A stretch of 43,147 bases of DNA from Coleofasciculus sp. LEGE 07092 (GTDB taxonomy: Bacteria; Cyanobacteriota; Cyanobacteriia; Cyanobacteriales; Coleofasciculaceae): assembly GCF_015207375.1 (NCBI RefSeq), contig NZ_JADEWY010000047.1, positions 1 through 43,147 on the forward strand, in the 5' to 3' direction. Position 1 is the stretch's first letter. Each line of letters begins with the position of its first letter. This document shows, piece by piece, positions 1-7,677 of this stretch. The position numbers were made by a program, and so were the translations under genes. Below the pieces are notes generated by a model. That model had not been told where the DNA came from and searched no databases. It saw only the letters and a program-made list of their open reading frames with translations.

Positions 1-9
1 CCCCAGCTT

Positions 10-183
10 TCAGGTATGCACCTTATAAATGCTCAGTAGGTGGCGGTTGCTCAATAGCTCCTGGAGGGAGATGCCGCTAACGAGTGCTGCTGTCTCTAGG
101 GGCAATCCAAACCAACCACATTCCATGAGTTTCTGAATCTGCGGCTCGGAAATCATATTAGAAGGCGTTGTGTCGGCTTTCAT
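10..183 (-). CDS. Small hypothetical protein (57 aa)
   Basis: A complete 57-codon frame runs from an ATG at 183 to a TGA at 10-12. An AGGTGA stretch about 11 nt upstream could serve as ribosome binding site. The product begins MKADTTPSNM and is mostly helical in character, with a region around residues 12-45 (SEPQIQKLMECGWFG...LVSGISLQELL) that resembles a short helix-turn-helix or adaptor-like helix pair. No family is recognised. It lies downstream of the antiporter gene on the same strand, separated by about 140 nt that contain a strong hairpin, so it is probably transcribed separately. It could be a chance frame, but the good start context and full length support a small gene. Confidence 0.45.
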   Translation of the reverse strand: MKADTTPSNMISEPQIQKLMECGWFGLPLETAALVSGISLQELLSNRHLLSIYKVHT

Positions 184-268
184 AATGGGTGTTCACCTGC
201 GCTTAATTTCAGTAGGCTTCAAGGCAAATCTGATAGAGGATTTCCAGATTAGCTGCCCTATCACGTGG

Positions 269-300
269 GGGGATGAGGGGAGGGAGATACCCCTCACCCC
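269..300 (-). terminator. GC-rich hairpin after the antiporter gene
   Basis: GGGG(A)TGAGGGG at 269-280 pairs with CCCCTCACCCC at 290-300, giving an 11-bp stem with one bulged A and a 9-nt loop. It follows the stop codon of the minus-strand antiporter gene. There is no U-run, so it may be a rho-dependent or stabilising hairpin rather than a classical intrinsic terminator. Confidence 0.4.
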
Positions 301-323
301 GCTCACCTGACGCAAACTTTTTT

Positions 324-1430
324 TCAAGCTGGATGATAGTAGAAAGCCACGCCCAGAATCAGGTAGGTTGCCAATAGGAGAGTACCGTCTAGCCAGTTTG
401 ACCGTCCGCCAAAGCTGATGAGATTGGTAATTGCAACAGCGATCGCTAAAGCAATTACTTCAAAGGTATTGAAGTTAAGATCAATAGGCTGACCCATTGC
501 CTGACCCACCAGTACTAAAACTGGAGCAACAAATAGGGCGATGAGCAGGCTATCACCGGTTGCCGTAGCCACGGTTAAATCCATTTGATTTTTCAGGGCA
601 AGCCTCACGACTGTCACTAATCCTGCTACATCACTAATTAATGGCAGCACAATTACCCCTGTAAACAGGGGAGTCAGTCCAAACCGCTCGATTTGGGAAG
701 AGATTACACCGACAAACAAATCGGATTCAAAAGCAACGGCAAGGGTGGAAACCAACAGAACTGCAATCCACACCCCCAGTTTTGACCAATTCCGCTTCTG
801 GGACGCCTCCGACTCAGAGAAAGCAGCAATCCCATCCATTTCTTCATCCGCTAATCCCACATCGTAGAGGTAGCTGTGGGTTTTGAGGGAAAACAGGAGC
901 GTTAATCCATAGACGGCAATCAGTATCACCGAAACGATGAGTGAGAGATTGCGAATAGCGCTGGCATCAACGATATTAGAAGTGTCAATCACCATCGTCG
1001 GTAAGGCAATTGCGATCGCTGCCAGGGTCATGGATGAGCCATTCACTTTTACTAAAATAGGCTTAAACTCTTGCTCTTTGTAGCGTAGTCCTCCAGTAAG
1101 CATCGCCAAACCTAATAGCAGGAGTAGGGCACTGAGAATACTGCCTGTAATACTCGCTTCGACAATATCCACCAGTCCTTGACGCAGTGCCATGAGCGCA
1201 ATAATGAGTGCAGTTGCATTGCCAAAAAGAGCGTTGACTAATCCTCCCAACGACGGACCTGTAACCACCGCCACCTTCTCCGTCGCCTTCGCAAGCCAAA
1301 TCGATAGGGGAATAATGGCGAGTATGGAGGTCACAAAAACAGCGTCTTCGCCCCAATGCAACACATCAGCCGCGACTGAAATGGGGACGAAGATTAAAAG
1401 AACTCCTTGAATCAGGTTTTTGATTGCCAT
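324..1430 (-). CDS. cax: CAX-like cation/proton exchanger, divergent
   Basis: Integral membrane protein of the CaCA superfamily, closest in layout to bacterial CAX Ca2+/H+ antiporters (about 350-370 aa, 11 TM helices in two inverted halves joined by an acidic loop). I take the ATG at 1430 (368 aa); the frame also opens at a TTG at 1445. The first alpha-repeat (GGLVNALFGN, about residues 62-71) and second (about 258-310, ending GDSLLIALFVAP) are clear, with an acidic linker DEEMDG near 195-200. Oddity: family members have GNAxE in repeat 1 and GNxAEH in repeat 2, with the Glu residues binding Ca2+. Here they read GNATA (Ala74) and SDVAGL (Gly270, Leu271). Asp267 and Asp293 are nearby acidic replacements. 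It may move another ion or have lost transport. Fold assignment is firm; calcium specificity is doubtful. Confidence 0.8.
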   Translation of the reverse strand: MAIKNLIQGVLLIFVPISVAADVLHWGEDAVFVTSILAIIPLSIWLAKATEKVAVVTGPSLGGLVNALFGNATALIIALMALRQGLVDIVEASITGSILSALLLLLGLAMLTGGLRYKEQEFKPILVKVNGSSMTLAAIAIALPTMVIDTSNIVDASAIRNLSLIVSVILIAVYGLTLLFSLKTHSYLYDVGLADEEMDGIAAFSESEASQKRNWSKLGVWIAVLLVSTLAVAFESDLFVGVISSQIERFGLTPLFTGVIVLPLISDVAGLVTVVRLALKNQMDLTVATATGDSLLIALFVAPVLVLVGQAMGQPIDLNFNTFEVIALAIAVAITNLISFGGRSNWLDGTLLLATYLILGVAFYYHPA

Positions 1431-1789
1431 AGCCTTGTGCAACAATAAAGGCTTACCTAGCCCAGATATTGGGTTGGCAAACTATCAATTATGCAGTTTG
1501 ACAGCATTTATAAACAATTGCACCAGTGGGCGTGATGTTCAGCGAGTGCGCAACATTTATTCAGCAGTTAACCGCGATGGTAAAGCTTTAGCTACTGGGA
1601 GTAGTGGTGCGATCGCATTTATAGCAACTGCCAAGACGGTTAGGACATATATGAATTTAGTAGAGACGTTCCGGCGGAACGTCTCTACCAGAGTTTGTCC
1701 TAAGATATGTGTCCACTGCCATATCACGAGTGGAAGACAATGGTGAGTTCATCCTTGCAGTAGCAATTACCCCCTAAAAAATATTAGCT
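1431..1789. other. Intergenic region without a supported gene
   Basis: This stretch between the divergent cax and ntcB genes holds one HIP1-like site near 1610 and one perfect palindrome (listed separately). A short frame on the plus strand (1420-1746) has no recognisable features or start signal and is not called. Confidence 0.5.
1660..1688. repeat. 29-bp perfect palindrome, dispersed cyanobacterial type
   Basis: GTAGAGACGTTCCG and its exact reverse complement flank a single central G at 1674. Palindromes of the form GTAGAGACGTTCC...GGAACGTCTCTAC are scattered through intergenic DNA of many filamentous cyanobacteria; that statement is from general knowledge. It is likely a small non-autonomous mobile repeat. 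Looser inverted matches (ggacatat near 1643 and atatgtgtcc near 1706) extend the symmetry. Confidence 0.7.
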
Positions 1790-1831
1790 GTATCGAACTC
1801 TACCAAACTTAATTAACAAATCCTTTATCGT
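1790..1831 (+). promoter_or_regulatory. NtcA-activated promoter of ntcB
   Basis: The sequence shows GTA at 1790-1792, eight bases, then TAC at 1801-1803. This is the exact NtcA signature GTA-N8-TAC. It is followed after 22 nt by TATCGT at 1826-1831, which fits the -10 form TAN3T. That spacing is the one known for class II NtcA promoters, in which NtcA replaces the -35 element. The site sits about 40 nt upstream of the ntcB start. It predicts induction under ammonium deprivation. Confidence 0.8.
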
Positions 1832-1870
1832 CATAAGACTATTCCGAATTGTAATCAGCTTTTATAAATC

Positions 1871-2851
1871 ATGCGGATTGAGCAGTTGCAGGCTTTTTTA
1901 GCAGTTGCCGAAACGGGTAGCTTTGGACAAGCTGCCCGAAAATGCGGGGTGACGCAATCGACCATCAGTAGACAAATTCAGTCGTTAGAGGCTGACTTAA
2001 GGGTGCCACTCTTCCATCGCACTGCTCAAGCCAAATTAACTCTCGGCGGAGAACACCTTTTGCCGCGCGTCCGCAAAATCTGTCAGGAGTGGTGCAATGC
2101 CACCCAGGAACTCTCAGATCTAGTAGCAGGCAAGCAACCCGAACTCTGTGTTGCCGCTATTCACTCCGTCTGCGCTCACCATTTACCCCCCCTTTTGCAG
2201 AAATTTTGTCGCCACTACCCAGAGGTACAGTTGCGGGTGACAGCACTAGGAAGCGATCGCGCCCTGAAAGTCCTCAAAGATGGCTTAGTCGATATCGCCA
2301 TTGTCATGAACAATCGCTTCTTAACCGCTAGCCCAGAAATGGTGGTCGATGTTCTCTACAATGAGCGCATTGAAGTGTTAATGGCAGCCGATCATCCCCT
2401 AACTCGGTATCAACAAGTGCCTTGGTCTGAACTGGTTAAATACCCACAGGTCGTGTTTAAAGATGGCTATGGTATGCAACGCTTGGTACACGAATGGTTC
2501 TCTCGCCTAGGGGAAAACCTCCAAACCGTGATGGAGTTGAATACCCTAGAAGCCTTTCGCGGCGTTGTGCGCCAAGGAGAACTCATTGCCCTCTTGCCCC
2601 AATCAGCTTTAATCGAAGCCCAAAGCGACCCCACCCTAGCCGTGCGAGCGATCGACAACCTGCCGATATCACCTGCATCCAACGGCTACACCGTTAGTAA
2701 TAAACCGGATACAAGCCTGACTCGTCAAGTTGTTCTAGTTACCACTCAAGATCGCCTGCAAATCCCTCCGATTCAACACTTTTGTCAATTGGTGCGACAG
2801 CTACAGCAACCAACTGTTATAGTACCGCATTTAGCCCTGAGTCATAACTAA
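1871..2851 (+). CDS. ntcB: LysR-family nitrate assimilation regulator NtcB
   Basis: Cytoplasmic LysR-type transcription factor (326 aa). Residues 1-60 form the winged helix-turn-helix (MRIEQLQAFLAVAETGSFGQ, then CGVTQSTISRQIQSLE), followed by a linker helix and a two-lobed effector domain with the stretches GKQPELCVAAI, VTALGSDRALKVLKDG, VFKDGYGMQRLV and RQGELIALLPQSAL. These resemble what I recall of cyanobacterial NtcB, which boosts nir operon transcription with NtcA in response to nitrite/nitrate. Two contextual facts support the name: the exact NtcA promoter upstream, and a cnaT-like gene 103 nt downstream in the same direction. The nir/nrt/narB genes themselves are absent from the window. 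The alternative is another cyanobacterial LysR paralog such as CmpR/RbcR type, which is less likely given the neighbours. Confidence 0.78.
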   Translation: MRIEQLQAFLAVAETGSFGQAARKCGVTQSTISRQIQSLEADLRVPLFHRTAQAKLTLGGEHLLPRVRKICQEWCNATQELSDLVAGKQPELCVAAIHSVCAHHLPPLLQKFCRHYPEVQLRVTALGSDRALKVLKDGLVDIAIVMNNRFLTASPEMVVDVLYNERIEVLMAADHPLTRYQQVPWSELVKYPQVVFKDGYGMQRLVHEWFSRLGENLQTVMELNTLEAFRGVVRQGELIALLPQSALIEAQSDPTLAVRAIDNLPISPASNGYTVSNKPDTSLTRQVVLVTTQDRLQIPPIQHFCQLVRQLQQPTVIVPHLALSHN

Positions 2852-2954
2852 GGGATTCCCCAGTTAAAACGGGCAACAAACCCATCCCGAAGAATTTTAA
2901 CAACAATAGACTGCTTGCAACCGTTCAAACCCTACCTCGAAATCCAAAACTGCT

Positions 2955-4058
2955 ATGAGTGATGCCTTCAGGGAATTGTTAAAGAAAGTGGGTAGTGGCA
3001 CCCACACCAGCAAAGATTTAAGTCGCCAAGAAGCGGCAGAGGCGACTCGCATGATGCTGCGGCAAGAAGCAACACCGGCGCAAATCGGGGCATTTATGAT
3101 CGCTCACCGGATTAAACGCCCTACTAGTGAAGAATTGGCAGGGATGTTGGATGCTTACGAGCAACTAGGCTCCAAGTTGTCTCCTGGGAAAATGGGGAAT
3201 GGGCAAGAGGTTTCGGCGGAGTCCTCTTTTCCACCTGTAACGGTATTGGGGACACCCTATGACGGGCGATCGCGAACTGCACCGGTAACACCGATAACTG
3301 CAATCATCTTAGCTGCGGCTGGGGTGAGTGTGGTGATGCACGGGGGCGACTGTATGCCAACAAAGTATGGAATCCCCGCAATCGAAATTTGGCAGGGATT
3401 GGGTGTTAACTTTAGGAAACTATCCCTGGAACAGGTACAGCAGTTACTCCAGAAAACGGGTTTGGGATTCATATACCTACCCCAGCACTTTCCCCAAGCC
3501 CAAAGCTTGGTTCCCTACCGCGACCAAATTGGCAAACGCCCACCCATAGCCACTGTAGAACTCATTTGGTCTCCTTACAGGGGAGATGCTCATATTGTGG
3601 CTGGCTACGTTCATCCCCCCACTGAAACCTTGTTTCGAGAGACATTGGGTATGCGGGGAAGCACTTATTTTACCTTGGTGAAAGGGTTAGAGGGCAGTTG
3701 TGATTTGCCCCGCGATCGCACAGCTATTATTGCAATCGGTAAACCTGATAGCAGCGAAGGTTTTGAACGTCTGCTCTTGCATCCCCGCGACTACGGTTTT
3801 GCCGGGAAGGAAGTACCCCTTGAGTCCGCCCCTCAGCTTTTGACACAGATACAGGAGGTTTTGGACGGCGAATCTTCAGAATTACTGCAAACGGCTATCT
3901 GGAACGGTGGGTTTTATCTGTGGCGCTGCGGTGCTTGCCCCGATATACCTACGGGTTTTGCTAAAGCCCAAAGCCTTTTGACTGATGGTTATGCTGCCCA
4001 GAAGCTTCAGGACGTTCGACAAGCGATCGCTTCTCTGGAATTAACTTACCAAACCTAA
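2955..4058 (+). CDS. cnaT: CnaT-like TrpD-family protein
   Basis: 367-aa protein with the anthranilate phosphoribosyltransferase / nucleoside phosphorylase fold: an N-terminal helical domain (about 1-75) and a large alpha/beta domain. The TrpD substrate motifs are altered. The diphosphate loop GTGGD is GTPYDGRSRT (99-108), and the KHGNR motif is MHGGD (128-132). Ordinary tryptophan synthesis is therefore unlikely. In Anabaena, CnaT is a TrpD/glycosyltransferase-like protein needed for nir operon expression and is encoded beside ntcB; the same order is seen here, which is the main reason for the name. It probably shares the NtcA-driven transcript with ntcB (gap 103 nt, no hairpin seen). Its biochemical reaction is unknown. 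The alternative label is 'anthranilate phosphoribosyltransferase family protein'. Confidence 0.75.
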   Translation: MSDAFRELLKKVGSGTHTSKDLSRQEAAEATRMMLRQEATPAQIGAFMIAHRIKRPTSEELAGMLDAYEQLGSKLSPGKMGNGQEVSAESSFPPVTVLGTPYDGRSRTAPVTPITAIILAAAGVSVVMHGGDCMPTKYGIPAIEIWQGLGVNFRKLSLEQVQQLLQKTGLGFIYLPQHFPQAQSLVPYRDQIGKRPPIATVELIWSPYRGDAHIVAGYVHPPTETLFRETLGMRGSTYFTLVKGLEGSCDLPRDRTAIIAIGKPDSSEGFERLLLHPRDYGFAGKEVPLESAPQLLTQIQEVLDGESSELLQTAIWNGGFYLWRCGACPDIPTGFAKAQSLLTDGYAAQKLQDVRQAIASLELTYQT

Positions 4059-4200
4059 GACCGAATGCATTGACCTAATATCGTTTCCTAGAAAGTCTTC
4101 AGTCAGAGCCTTTCATTTAAGTTAAGTTGCAAGTTATTTCTACCACGTTGCATTAATATATTATGTGAGTAAGCGCGGGGTACATAGTACCTGAAAATTT

Positions 4201-5019
4201 ATGAATGACAAATTAAATTATCGTTTAACCCTCAAAACTATAGGATTTTACTCATTAATTCTTTGGGGAAGTTTTGCATTACCCGCTAAAGCACAGTTGC
4301 GGGATAATGTTTTACGGGAATTTCCTCAGCAATGCCAGCGAGCCAAGCAAGCCCCAGGTGCTAATCTGACTGCAACAACTGAATACGATGTACTTCAACA
4401 ACGAGCCTATGCTCTTCCAATACAAACGCAAGCAAGTTTTACGGGGTGCGATCTGAGGGCTGCCGATCTTAGAGGTGCCAATCTAAGTGGTGTCGATCTC
4501 AGTGCAGTTAATCTCAGTCCGATAACCTCAGTCGAGCGGACGGGTTTACTTGAAACCCCCGCAAATCTTACAGGCGCAAATCTCAGCCAATCCAAACTGG
4601 ACTATGCCAACTTAACCAGCGCAAATTTAACGAATGCCAATCTTCAAGGAGCGCGTTTGTACGATACTAACTTGAGAGATGCTCAATTAGTCGGTGCCAG
4701 CTTGAATGGAGCGTTTGCTTCTTACATCATCTTATACGGGGCTAATTTGACTGGCGCTAATTTAAGTTCGGGAAATTTTACCGCTGCAAGGATGGCGGAT
4801 GCTGATTTGAGCAATACCAATCTTTCTAGAGCGAATCTCACGTTAGCGGACTTGACTAATGCCAAACTTAGTAATGCCAATTTAAGCAAAGCAGATTTCA
4901 GGGATGCTAATCTTAGCAAGGCTAATTTGATTGGCGCAAGCGATGCCAATCTCAGCGGTGCCAATTTGTGCGGGGCGACTCTTCCCAATGGCACGATATC
5001 TCAACAAGGTTGTCAGTAG
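4201..5019 (+). CDS. Secreted pentapeptide-repeat protein
   Basis: 272 aa. Residues 1-31 are a Sec signal peptide (basic start, hydrophobic core LILWGSFAL, cleavage after AKA|Q), so the mature protein is periplasmic or in the thylakoid lumen. From about residue 77 to 258 the sequence is a nearly unbroken run of A(N/D)LXX pentapeptides (for example ADLRG ANLSG VDLSA), interrupted near 103-115 by a short loop (SVERTGLLETP). Such repeats fold into a right-handed four-sided beta helix. Cysteines lie near the N-terminal cap (QQCQR, TGCDL) and the C-terminus (NLCGA, QQGCQ), and could form disulfides after export. Function is unknown; lumenal pentapeptide proteins are common in cyanobacteria. It converges on the next gene across a hairpin. 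Confidence 0.85.
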   Translation: MNDKLNYRLTLKTIGFYSLILWGSFALPAKAQLRDNVLREFPQQCQRAKQAPGANLTATTEYDVLQQRAYALPIQTQASFTGCDLRAADLRGANLSGVDLSAVNLSPITSVERTGLLETPANLTGANLSQSKLDYANLTSANLTNANLQGARLYDTNLRDAQLVGASLNGAFASYIILYGANLTGANLSSGNFTAARMADADLSNTNLSRANLTLADLTNAKLSNANLSKADFRDANLSKANLIGASDANLSGANLCGATLPNGTISQQGCQ

Positions 5020-5033
5020 AAAAGGGATAATGA

Positions 5034-5064
5034 GTAATGGGTAATTTCCAGGGCTACCCATTAC
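5034..5064. terminator. Bidirectional hairpin between convergent genes
   Basis: GTAATGGGTA (5034-5043) pairs perfectly with TACCCATTAC (5055-5064) around an 11-nt loop, in the 59-nt gap between the pentapeptide gene and the convergent Cys-repeat gene. The position suggests termination for both. U-runs are poor on either strand. Confidence 0.5.
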
Positions 5065-5078
5065 CAACTCATCGAAAA

Positions 5079-5606
5079 TTAGCGCGGAAAATCCTCCGCA
5101 TCAATACAGGTTTCTAACGCTCTAGGCGGCGAAAAGTCAATCTCGCGGCTCAAGCCAACAACACACTCGGCAAAACGCAGGGGTAAAAGCGTGCGACGAC
5201 AGTGATCGAGAACCGAAAGGGAATCAGCATTTTCGATGTTATCATCAATATCTACTACACATTTTGCCAGTTCCTTCGGTCGTCGAACTCGCGTACAAGC
5301 CACTAAAGCATCATTAGCCCCAATCGGCGTTAACGTCTTGATTTTGAGGACACACAGTGATAAATCTTTGGGGTAAAGAACTTCTGCACAAGCGGCTGCG
5401 GCTAGGTCTCTGGAAACATCAGCCCGCAATAACTCAGCCGCACAGACTTGAAACTCACTGATGGCGGCAGTAGCGGGACGAATGGGAATTGCTAGAGTAA
5501 ATAAACTAACAGTGGCTAGCTGACTGGCACAGACTCTCCAGAAGGAAGGGACGGTGCGTTTTTGGGGACTGGGACTAGGCATAAGAATTTTATCGGAAAA
5601 TGTCAT
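5079..5606 (-). CDS. Secreted cysteine-repeat protein, function unknown
   Basis: 175 aa. A basic N-terminus followed by a hydrophobic segment (about 25-48, ending PATAA) indicates a signal peptide with cleavage near Ala48, so it should act outside the cytoplasm. The mature part has evenly placed cysteines: C73-C85, C104-C116 and C136-C148 are each 12 residues apart, and the first Cys of each unit recurs every 31-32 residues (73, 104, 136, 167). Each full unit reads roughly C-x6-P-x2-L/F-x2-C-V. An incomplete unit precedes (C55) and a broken one ends the protein (C167). Disulfide pairing within each unit is an inference. No named family is recognised. The start ATG at 5606 has an AGGTAG stretch upstream; Met9 is an alternative. 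Confidence 0.72.
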   Translation of the reverse strand: MTFSDKILMPSPSPQKRTVPSFWRVCASQLATVSLFTLAIPIRPATAAISEFQVCAAELLRADVSRDLAAAACAEVLYPKDLSLCVLKIKTLTPIGANDALVACTRVRRPKELAKCVVDIDDNIENADSLSVLDHCRRTLLPLRFAECVVGLSREIDFSPPRALETCIDAEDFPR

Positions 5607-5667
5607 AAGCTATGCTACCTGTTTAGAGGCTATTTAAGGATGCCATACTCGTATTAATTTGCACTGA

Positions 5668-6906
5668 ATGCCCAAGCTTATGAATAGCCGTGAAGCCTCA
5701 CCCAAAGTCCTATGGCTACAAGTCTGGGGACTCGCCGCCGTACAGGGAGCGATCGCGTTAACCTGGGTAATATACAACCTTTACCTGCTCAAACTCCTGA
5801 CTCAGTTTGGCTTTCCCAAAGGACTGGCAACAGGACTGCTGATTTTAGAAAATATCTTAGCGGCTGTCATGGAACCGTTGATGGGGGGACTTTCTGATCG
5901 AGTTCAGCGCTGGGTTGGCACTCGCTTCCTCTTCATTGCTGTTGGCATTGTTTTATCATCTGCTTTCTTTATCAGCATTCCTGCCGTTGTGGTTTTTGGC
6001 AGTCCGGTTACTGCAATTCGCTGGGTACTGCCCGGAGTGATGGTAGCATGGGCGTTGGCAATGACTGTGTTTCGGAGTCCGGCTTTATCCTTGCTGGGGC
6101 GGTATGCCTTTGCGACAAATCTCCCTCAAGCGGCTAGCATACTCACTCTAGTCGGAGGAGTCGCGGGGGCTATGGCACCCTTAGCGGGTCAGTTTATTCT
6201 AAGTTTAGGATCAGTTTTTACGTTTACGGTTGGATCATTTACGCTGCTTGGTGCGGCGGCGGCTTTGAGATTCGTCAATCCTAACCGCAGCATACAGCAA
6301 CCCAAACCGGATGCGCCTGCAAGTATCACACCCACCAATAGCTGGCGACAGATTTCTATCCCGCACTTGGGATTGGTGTTTGGTGCTGGGGTAGGAGTAG
6401 CGCTAGGATTTCGCTTGATGATGCAAACCTTTCCTAGAATTCTAAATACTCAAGTTCCAGATGCCAACAAGAGCTTAATTTTGGGTGGAATTTTTATCGC
6501 GGTGGCACTCACCGCTATCCCGGCTGGAACCCTTGCGACTCGCTTGGGGAATCGTCAAGCGATGGTTTTTGGGTTGTTGGCAATGGCGGGATTGACTGGA
6601 GTCATGGTGTTGACTCAAAATGGGGTATTTGCTGGTGTAATAGCGATCGCATTCGGTGCAACCTTTAGCTTGGTTTCCAACGGCACTATTCCCTTTGCCC
6701 TATCGATGGTGCCGCCGGATAAGGCAGGTTTAGGAACAGGTATTTATTTTAGTGGTGGTGCTGTTGCCAATAGTGTGTTTGCCGGTATCTTTAGTCAGCC
6801 TGATAGTGTATCACCCATTATTAGTGCGTTAATTGGAGCTGCTGCCTTTTTAGCCGCAGGTTTTTTTGTAGCAATGAGCGGTAAGCTCACACATTCATAT
6901 TGTTAA
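5668..6906 (+). CDS. MFS transporter
   Basis: 412-aa polytopic membrane protein with about 12 hydrophobic helices in two six-helix halves. A cytoplasmic loop after helix 2 carries a major-facilitator motif A variant (MGGLSDRVQRWVGTR, near residues 73-87). The central loop (about 210-230) is Pro-rich and hydrophilic (IQQPKPDAPAS), and a second motif-A-like loop ATRLGNRQA follows near 290. Substrate is unknown. The last residues (GKLTHSYC) are hydrophilic and short. The stop codon TAA (6904-6906) is followed in the same frame by the remains of a Uma2 gene, so the 3' end of this gene may have been created by a rearrangement. Start chosen at the first ATG; Met5 is possible. Confidence 0.85.
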   Translation: MPKLMNSREASPKVLWLQVWGLAAVQGAIALTWVIYNLYLLKLLTQFGFPKGLATGLLILENILAAVMEPLMGGLSDRVQRWVGTRFLFIAVGIVLSSAFFISIPAVVVFGSPVTAIRWVLPGVMVAWALAMTVFRSPALSLLGRYAFATNLPQAASILTLVGGVAGAMAPLAGQFILSLGSVFTFTVGSFTLLGAAAALRFVNPNRSIQQPKPDAPASITPTNSWRQISIPHLGLVFGAGVGVALGFRLMMQTFPRILNTQVPDANKSLILGGIFIAVALTAIPAGTLATRLGNRQAMVFGLLAMAGLTGVMVLTQNGVFAGVIAIAFGATFSLVSNGTIPFALSMVPPDKAGLGTGIYFSGGAVANSVFAGIFSQPDSVSPIISALIGAAAFLAAGFFVAMSGKLTHSYC

Positions 6907-6951
6907 CATAAAGCCAGATATCATCGGTACAAGCGACCGGATTGGTTTGGT

Positions 6952-7578
6952 GTGGTAGGCATCCCTCGATTTTATGATGAAGTCGATATGCGACTGAGTT
7001 ATGTAATTTGGCAGGAAGGTGTGATTCCATTTGTGGTGGTTGAACTGCTTTCTCCAGGTACAGAAAAGGAAGATTTAGGGCAATTTGACTCAGAAAAACT
7101 GCCACCTGAATCTCAGGAAGTTGCAGAGAATGGGCAAATAATTCAGACTCAGACTGAGGAAAAGGAGAAACCACCCCGAAAATGGCAGGTTTACGAGCAA
7201 ATTTTACACATTCCTTACTATGTCGTTTTTAGCCGTTATACCAATCAGCTAAGAGTATTTAAGATGGCAGGAGGGCATTACCAAGAACTGGAGTTAAACC
7301 AGTCACGAGTATGGATGCCAGAGTTAGAGTTAGGCTTGGGATTGTGGCAAGGAGAGTTTCAAGGAATTGAGCGCTTGTGGTTGCGTTGGCACGATACTGA
7401 AGGTAACTGGATTCCTACTGAGGCGGAACAGGAACGAACTGAAAAAGCACAGGCTTTACAGCAAGCTGAACAGGAGAAACAACGAGCTGAACAAGCAGAA
7501 TCTAGGTTAGAGTCTTTAATTCAGCGACTTCGGGAATCGGGGATTGACCCTAATACGTTGCTAGATGACCAAAGCTGA
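6952..7578 (+). CDS. 5'-truncated Uma2-family (DUF820) endonuclease-like protein
   Basis: Uma2 proteins have a PD-(D/E)XK nuclease-like core and are highly amplified in cyanobacteria; their role is unclear. This frame keeps the core strands GIPRFYDEVD, the FVVVELLSPGTE segment, KWQVYEQI (the usual Lys-containing helix), PYYVVFSRY, and a C-terminal coiled coil (about 160-195, AEQEKQRAEQAESRLESL). The N-terminal ~60-70 residues of a normal member are missing. The in-frame sequence upstream of the GTG at 6952 still encodes KRPDWFGV, containing the conserved catalytic-type Asp, but it runs into the MFS stop codon at 6904 without a start. It is therefore probably a remnant, or a shortened protein starting at GTG 6952 without an RBS. 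Confidence 0.6.
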   Translation: MVGIPRFYDEVDMRLSYVIWQEGVIPFVVVELLSPGTEKEDLGQFDSEKLPPESQEVAENGQIIQTQTEEKEKPPRKWQVYEQILHIPYYVVFSRYTNQLRVFKMAGGHYQELELNQSRVWMPELELGLGLWQGEFQGIERLWLRWHDTEGNWIPTEAEQERTEKAQALQQAEQEKQRAEQAESRLESLIQRLRESGIDPNTLLDDQS

Positions 7579-7589
7579 TCCAATACATT

Positions 7590-7627
7590 TTATCGAAAGG
7601 GTAATTCATGAATCACCCCTTCGATAA
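7590..7627. terminator. Near-perfect 18-bp stem between convergent genes
   Basis: The arm at 7590-7607 pairs with 7610-7627 over 18 positions with only two non-Watson-Crick (wobble-type) positions and a 2-nt turn. It lies between the Uma2 remnant (plus) and moeB (minus). A bidirectional terminator or an inserted palindrome are both possible. Confidence 0.5.
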
Positions 7628-7677
7628 GATCACTGCAACTGAGAACCGCTATAGACGAACAAAACCACCCGACAAGC

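Noticed and set aside
1063..1746. Several ORFs over 60 codons within and beside cax, including one at 1420-1746
   Set aside because: They are shadow frames or intergenic frames with no start signal, no protein-like composition and no recognisable motif.
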